Source: Streptomyces nojiriensis
Lineage (GTDB): Bacteria; Actinomycetota; Actinomycetes; Streptomycetales; Streptomycetaceae
Direction of reading: 5' to 3'
Length of the DNA stretch: 64,000 bases
Assembly: GCF_017639205.1 (NCBI RefSeq)
Contig: NZ_CP071139.1
Location: 8,865,501 to 8,929,500, forward strand
Shown here: piece by piece, positions 59,644 to 64,000 of the stretch
Layout: every line of letters starts with the position of its first letter
Numbering within the stretch: position 1 is the first letter of the stretch
The notes under the pieces: generated by a model
Databases searched by the model: none
The model's input: only the letters and a program-made list of their open reading frames with translations
What the model was told of the DNA's origin: nothing
Made by a program: the position numbers and the translations under genes

Positions 59644-60300
59644 TTACGGACAGATATTGGCGTCTTTCCGTTGGCCTGCGTCCGGGGCGGTGTGGCCGCT
59701 GGCGGTGAAGATGCGGTCGAGGTGGTGGCGGAGTACGGCGTTGGCTGACTCTGGTGTCCGTTGGGCGACGAGGATGCTGGTGCCCATGGTCGCGGTCATG
59801 GCGAGCAGGCTGATGGCCTCGGTGCGTGCGTCGGCGCCGGGATCGGCCAGGCCTGCCGCCTGGGCTCCTTCGATCAGGCCGGTGAGGGCGTTCTCGGCCG
59901 CGTCGGGGTTGTCGATGAACGGCTGGGCGGCGAGCGCTCCGTCGGTCGCGGACAGGATCGAGTAGGAGCTGTACAGGAGGTGGAAGGTCCGGCTCTCCGG
60001 GTCGGTCGGCAGGGATGCCAGCAGCAGCGCCTCGATCGTCGCGCGCGGGCCCGGGTCCGGGCCGACGGCGGCCAGGCGGGCGCCCACACGGGCGGTGAAG
60101 CGGTCGGTCAGGTGCTGGAGCCCGTAGAAGAGCAGCTTCTCCTTGGTCTCGAAGTAGTACTGCACGAGCCGGAGGGATACACCGGCCTCGGCGGCCACGT
60201 CGCGCATGCCGACGGCGTGCAGCCCTCGCCGCCCCGCGACTTGGATGAGCGCTTCGGCGATCTGCGTGCGCCGTTCCTCGTGGTCCACGCGCTTCGGCAT
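59644..60300 (-). CDS. TetR-family repressor
   Basis: 218 residues from ATG 60300. The helix-turn-helix DVAAEAGVSLRLVQYYFETK is typical. The C-terminal domain is TetR_C type (LHLLYSSYSILSATDG-like helix). It is divergent from the alpha/beta hydrolase gene; two operator-like repeats lie between them. The conserved VQYYFETKEKLL suggests a BetI/RutR-like group. Confidence 0.92.
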   Translation of the reverse strand: MPKRVDHEERRTQIAEALIQVAGRRGLHAVGMRDVAAEAGVSLRLVQYYFETKEKLLFYGLQHLTDRFTARVGARLAAVGPDPGPRATIEALLLASLPTDPESRTFHLLYSSYSILSATDGALAAQPFIDNPDAAENALTGLIEGAQAAGLADPGADARTEAISLLAMTATMGTSILVAQRTPESANAVLRHHLDRIFTASGHTAPDAGQRKDANICP

Positions 60301-60371
60301 CAGTGCTGTCTCCGGCTGTGGGTGGGGTGGTTCGTTCAGGGCTCACAGTCCGGCCCGGTCCGAACAGCTTC

Positions 60372-60410
60372 ATGGTACCGGCGTATCAACAATATGGTAC
60401 GTTCGTATCA
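60372..60410. promoter_or_regulatory. Two operator-like repeats between TetR and hydrolase genes
   Basis: ATGGTACCGGCGTATCA (60372-60388) and ATGGTACGTTCGTATCA (60394-60410), spaced 22 bp (two helical turns). Each is an imperfect TGGTAC-n4-GTATCA dyad. Confidence 0.8.
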
Positions 60411-60439
60411 CGAAGAATCGATCTTCCTGGAGGTGCCCC

Positions 60440-61390
60440 GTGCCCGAGAACACGACCCGAGTACGCCGCGACATCGGTCACTACGTGAATGACGAGCTGC
60501 GCGACCGGTACTTCGCCACCTGCGACGCCCTTTACGCGAAGGGCGCGCCCGCTCGCTCCGAGACGGAGGTCGAGACGAGCTTCGGCACCACCCACGTCTA
60601 CCGGTACGGCCCCGCCGATCCGGCAGCCGAGTCACGCACGCCCGTGGTCCTGATACACGGTTCGGGAGGCTGCTCCGCCCAGTGGTACCCCAACACCCTT
60701 GCCCTCAGCGCCGAGCGTCCCGTCTACGCCCTCGACACTCCCGGCGACCCCGGCCGCAGCATCCAGCGCGAGCCCATGTGGCAGCCCGAGCGCGCGGCTC
60801 AGTGGATGGACGAGGCCCTCGACGCGCTGGGCCTCGACAAGGTCCACCTGGTCGGTTCCTCGTACGGCGGCTGGCTGGTCATCAACCAGGCCCACCTTCG
60901 GCCCGAACGCCTTACCTCGGTCACGGCCCTCGACCCGGGCGGCCTGGAGAAGGTCGGCCTGCGCTTCTTCGTATGGATCTTCGCCAGCCTCTTCGCCACC
61001 TACGCCCCCAAGGCGTGGCGCCCCCGCCTCGCCAAGTGGCTGGAGCAGCCGGTGATCGTCGTCCCCGAGCTCCGCGCGATGATCCAGGCCAGCGTGAAGG
61101 CCTTCCGGATCCGCCGCCCCGCCCCGCTGCCGCTGTCGGACGCAGAACTGGGCTCCATCCGGACGCCGTTCTACCTGATCATGGGCAAGCGCAGTCTGCT
61201 CGTACACCCCAAGCGGCAGCTGGAACGGGTACCGCGCCTGATTCCCGGCGCCCGCGCCGAGATCGTCGCCGCGACCGGCCACGGGCCGCAGATCGACCAC
61301 CCCGACCTGGTCAACGCCCGGATGCTGGGCTTCATGGAGGACATCGACTCCCTCGATCCGGCGGCGGCACGGGGTGCCAGGGGCGCGTAG
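60440..61390 (+). CDS. Alpha/beta hydrolase
   Basis: 316 residues from GTG 60440 (TGGAGGTGCC upstream). The oxyanion-loop HGSGG is in VVLIHGSGGCSAQWYP, and the nucleophile elbow is VGSSYGGWLVI (Ser about 142), followed by DPGGLEKVGL. A late PFYLIMGKRSLLVHPKRQLE and catalytic His in GHGPQIDHPD close the triad. The substrate is unknown. No signal peptide. Controlled by the divergent TetR. The gene is followed by the ligase remnant copy 2. Confidence 0.88.
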   Translation: MPENTTRVRRDIGHYVNDELRDRYFATCDALYAKGAPARSETEVETSFGTTHVYRYGPADPAAESRTPVVLIHGSGGCSAQWYPNTLALSAERPVYALDTPGDPGRSIQREPMWQPERAAQWMDEALDALGLDKVHLVGSSYGGWLVINQAHLRPERLTSVTALDPGGLEKVGLRFFVWIFASLFATYAPKAWRPRLAKWLEQPVIVVPELRAMIQASVKAFRIRRPAPLPLSDAELGSIRTPFYLIMGKRSLLVHPKRQLERVPRLIPGARAEIVAATGHGPQIDHPDLVNARMLGFMEDIDSLDPAAARGARGA

Positions 61391-61412
61391 CCGCGAGGGC
61401 CGCAGACGCGGA

Positions 61413-61720
61413 CTGTCCAACAGTGCACCGCAGCAGCTGGGCGGGCACTGGGCGCTGCTGTTCACCGCGGCCGGGCCCGGCGGCACGGTGCTGGTGCAGA
61501 CCCGCGGCGGGGCGCTGGTCCAGGACCGGTGGCCGGACCTGGTGGCAGCCGCCGAGTCGCAGTTGCCGCACGGCCTGGTCCTTGACGGCGAACTAGTCGT
61601 CCGTGACACCGGAGCAGAGCGATTGTCGTTCGAGGCGTTGCAGTGCCGGGCCGCCACCAGTGCCCGCGGCGCCGCCGGCCTGGCCGCCCCCAACGCCCCT
61701 GTCCACCACGCTCAACCCTT
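61413..61720 (+). pseudogene. Decayed ATP-dependent DNA-ligase-like gene, copy 2
   Basis: The frame reads GGTVLVQTRGGALVQDRWPD, LVAAAESQLPHGLVLDGELV, VRDTGAERLSFEALQCRAA. This is the same region as copy 1 (GGTVLVQ, LVLDGELVV, LSFEALQ). The KxDG lysine segment is missing at the start and nothing beyond the RAA block is preserved. It begins 22 nt after the hydrolase stop. Confidence 0.65.
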
Positions 61721-62679
61721 CTCGGCGGTGTGGCCGGCCGCCGATCGGCCGTTCCGCGATGTCCTGGCTGCACCCGACGGGCCCGGCCGAGTTCACCCGG
61801 TGCGAAGGACGACCATGACTTGGCGGATCGGCTGGTCGGTATGCGGCAGGAGAACGCATGGAGGAAGGGGCGGGCGGCTGCTGGCGGAGGCTTCCTGACG
61901 CAGTACCTCAAGACGCCCCATGCGGTCGCCGGTGAGCTCGGGTCAGTGAGCGTCGGTGGCAGCCCGTCGACTTGGACGGGCTGCTCCTCTCGGCCCGCCC
62001 CCAACACGAACTAAACGAAAACAGCTACCTCGGCCGATAAAGTCCCAGCTCAGACAGTATCGACCCCGCGCCTGCGGGATACCCCGGATTTGAAGCGCGC
62101 GCTTGCCGCGCCGGACGCGTCGACCTCGCGCGGCGGGGATGGTCCGGTGGCGACGGTAACTGGCGCTGATGTCGCCAGGCCGACCCCGCGCCCCGGACCA
62201 CCCCCGTCGAGCGGCCGACGAACGGCAGAGGCATCCCGGCGTCCCCCGCTGGCTCCCATCGGGCCGGCACCGACCGGCACCCCCGACCCAGAGCCCGCAG
62301 TACCGGCCAGTCGACCTCCGGCCGCATCGGCGGCAGAAGGGCGACGTCGCGCCCGGCGTAGAGAGGGAAAGTCACCCTTGCTCGTCCGCACCGGGCGCCT
62401 CATACCCAGGCGCACGTCGGTCCGGCGTACGCCCAGACGGCGCGCGGCCTGGTCCGGACCGAGAAGTCCAGCTCCGGCCCCGCCCGCTCGCCGAGGGCCG
62501 GCGCATCTTCGACCGGGCCGTCTCCCACGAGCAGACCTCCGACTACGCCGGCCCCCACTCGGGGTGTGACCGAGATACGCGTCAGAGGGGCAACGGGATG
62601 ATCTCGAAGCCCTGAGCGCCCGTCGGCCGTCACCCATCCGGCTCGGTGTCGTTGTTCGTCGCCTACGCAGCCTCGATCG
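61721..62679. other. Gene-poor region
   Basis: About 960 bp without a convincing gene. Open frames are proline/arginine-rich and without ribosome sites. One plus-strand segment near 62400-62600 reads somewhat protein-like but is not recognised. Confidence 0.45.
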
Positions 62680-62973
62680 TCAGTCGAGGCCTTCGATGAT
62701 GCGGAAGTCGCGCTCGACGCCGTCGGCAAGTGCGGCCAGCGCCTCCTGGTAGGCCGCACTCGCGCGTGCGGCGACCGCCTGTTCGAAGCTGTCGAACTCG
62801 ACCAGGACGGTGCGCTCGGCGATTCCGGCGTCGTGTGCGACGACCCGGCTGCCGCGGGAGAGCAGCCGCCCGCCCGCGGCCCTGACGGCTGGACTGGCCA
62901 GCTTGTCGTAGGCGGCAAGCCTCTCAGGGTCTGCGATGGTGCGGTAGACGCTGACCCAGTAGCCCTTGGCCAC
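62680..62973 (-). CDS. DUF1330 family protein
   Basis: 97 residues from GTG 62973 (AGGAGGT upstream). It matches DUF1330: a ferredoxin-like dimeric fold starting KGYWVSVYRTIADPERLAAY, then VVAHDAGIAERTVLVEFDSF, EQAVAARASAAYQEALAALA. Function unknown; the fold is related to ABM-type proteins. It stands alone, divergent from nothing in the window and upstream of the MFS gene's 3' end on the same strand. Confidence 0.9.
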   Translation of the reverse strand: MAKGYWVSVYRTIADPERLAAYDKLASPAVRAAGGRLLSRGSRVVAHDAGIAERTVLVEFDSFEQAVAARASAAYQEALAALADGVERDFRIIEGLD

Positions 62974-63088
62974 GGTACCTCCTGTGTTCGGAATTGATGC
63001 TCAGAAACATGTCATGCTCAGATCCATGGGGCGCGCTGTGGGTCAGCGAGCCGACGGACCCGGCGTCGAAGTCGGACGGCTTCGATCC

Positions 63089-64000
63089 TCAGCTTCCGGT
63101 TCGACTCGACCTGCCCGGGCCCGGCACACCGACTGGGGCTGTGATCGGATTGATCTCAAGCGAGCGTCGGCGGGCGAGGGTGAGGCTGGCCATCGTCGTG
63201 ATCGCCATCGCGGCGACGCCGACCAGCGCCGCGGTCGTGTAGGCGTCGTCGTTCGGGAAGAGGCGGCCCGTGGCGGTGCCGGCGGCCAGGACCAGACCGC
63301 CGATGGCGCTGCCCAGGGAGTACCCGACGCTGCGGACGACGTAGTTGAGGCTCATGGCGCTCGACGTCTCGCTCTCGGGGGTGACGGCCAGGATGACGCC
63401 GGGCATGGCGGCCGAGAAGCTGCCGACGCCGAAGCCCAGCACGCCCATGGCCGCGAGCAGTTCGGCCAGGTTGGACCGGGCGGTGGCGAACAGGACGAAC
63501 CCGCCGCCGACGATGGCGGCGCTGCCGGCCAGGAGCAGGGGGCCGTCGATCCGTTCGCGGACCCGCGGCGTGAGCTTGCCGGCGACGAACCCCAGCACGG
63601 AGAACGGGATGAGGACCAGCCCCGCCACGAAGGTGGTCAGTCCGAAGCCGTAGCCGGCGCTGTGCGGCGTCTGCGCGTAGCGGGTGATGAGCGTGAGCAG
63701 GAGGTACATGCCGCTCCCGCCGACGAACATGGCGATGTTCGCCCCGGCGACCGCCGGGTGCCGTACCGCCCTGACGTCGACCAGGGGCGTCTTGGTTCGC
63801 AGTTCGGAAACGGTCCAGAGGCAGAGCAGGAGTACGGCGGAGACGGCAAGGGTCACCGCCACGGCGAGGTGTCGGCTCCACAGGCTCCTCTCGCCGGCCA
63901 GGAAGAGGACGAGGAGCAGCCCACCCGCCAGGACGAGCGCACCGGCCACGTTCACGTGAGCGGAGCGGCCTTCGGGAGCTGCGGGCATGGAGCGCCAGGC
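63089..64000 (-). CDS. MFS transporter, C-terminal part
   Basis: The frame continues beyond the right edge; about 300 residues are visible. At least eight hydrophobic helices can be seen, for example VAGALVLAGGLLLVLFLAGE, LAVAVTLAVSAVLLLCLWTV, AAIVGGGFVLFATA and YSLGSAIGGLVLAAGTATGR. The pattern (long central loop, later helices with NYVVRSVGYSLGSAIGG) fits the DHA2/14-helix drug exporter group. The substrate is unknown. The gene ends at 63089. Confidence 0.88.
   Translation of the reverse strand, partial: AWRSMPAAPEGRSAHVNVAGALVLAGGLLLVLFLAGERSLWSRHLAVAVTLAVSAVLLLCLWTVSELRTKTPLVDVRAVRHPAVAGANIAMFVGGSGMYLLLTLITRYAQTPHSAGYGFGLTTFVAGLVLIPFSVLGFVAGKLTPRVRERIDGPLLLAGSAAIVGGGFVLFATARSNLAELLAAMGVLGFGVGSFSAAMPGVILAVTPESETSSAMSLNYVVRSVGYSLGSAIGGLVLAAGTATGRLFPNDDAYTTAALVGVAAMAITTMASLTLARRRSLEINPITAPVGVPGPGRSSRTGS

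Noticed and set aside
62090..62569. 160-codon plus-strand ORF
   Set aside because: Almost only Pro, Ala, Arg and Ser with no start signal; GC-driven open frame.
1..64000. tRNA, rRNA and riboswitch genes
   Set aside because: No cloverleaf with a GGTTCGAATCC-type T arm, no rRNA sequence and no recognisable riboswitch core was found by eye on either strand; a covariance search would be decisive.

Overview
The window looks like the chromosome of a Streptomyces-type actinomycete. GC is very high, starts are often GTG with GGAGG-type ribosome sites, and there are a Tat-exported amidase, a mycothiol-dependent (maleylpyruvate isomerase family) enzyme, an Lsr2-like DNA-binding tail, DUF6461 proteins and many TetR/LysR/MmyB-type regulators. 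The density of decayed genes and insertion-sequence (IS) debris suggests an accessory chromosome arm rather than the conserved core. No rRNA, tRNA or CRISPR array was seen.

Layout. 0-16 kb: a catalase-like/LodA fusion cut by the left edge, NADP-glutamate dehydrogenase (gdhA), a DUF1772 membrane protein, a MatB-like acyl-CoA synthetase, a HAD hydrolase, two DUF4097 paralogues 6 kb apart, a double-domain VOC protein, a Tat amidase, an M1 lipoprotein peptidase, a LysR regulator and a serine hydrolase. 16-26 kb: a nucleotide-sugar dehydrogenase pseudogene, a GT2 glycosyltransferase, a DUF6461-Lsr2 protein whose last codons lie in a MITE terminal repeat, a TetR/ABM-monooxygenase pair with two clear operators, a CPBP protease/histidine kinase/response regulator operon, a broken I42-type protease inhibitor and an S33 tripeptidyl aminopeptidase. 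26-34 kb: a 2OG-Fe dioxygenase, transposase fragments, a maleylpyruvate isomerase-family enzyme, a broken HINT-type polymorphic toxin with a DUF4279 candidate immunity gene, another DUF6461 gene and an acyl-CoA synthetase remnant. 34-40 kb: a frameshifted CocE hydrolase, an aldo/keto reductase, and an MmyB-like regulator flanked by two inverted copies of one promoter/operator block serving a (frameshifted) monooxygenase and an SDR, then a dead IS5-family element.

40-48 kb is the most unusual part. A tail-anchored protein carries DnaJ-type zinc motifs without a J domain. Next to it is a tight minus-strand operon: an I9-like stand-alone propeptide/inhibitor, an intracellular S8 protease, a small possibly SCP2-like protein, a canonical polyprenyl diphosphate synthase, and a geranylgeranyl-reductase-type flavoprotein fused to a second prenyl-synthase fold that has lost its aspartate motifs. 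Four of the five genes overlap or are nearly contiguous, so they probably work together on a prenyl lipid or prenylated product. I know of no described system with this gene set.

48-64 kb: a MITE inserted in frame in an IS481 transposase fragment, a DUF4379 zinc-ribbon/nuclease/helicase-associated protein, an ISL3 remnant, a HEAT-repeat protein, small hypothetical genes, three remnants of ATP-dependent DNA-ligase-like genes, two TetR regulators each divergent from an enzyme gene (SRPBCC-DUF2867 fusion; alpha/beta hydrolase) with visible operators, a DUF1330 protein and an MFS exporter cut by the right edge.
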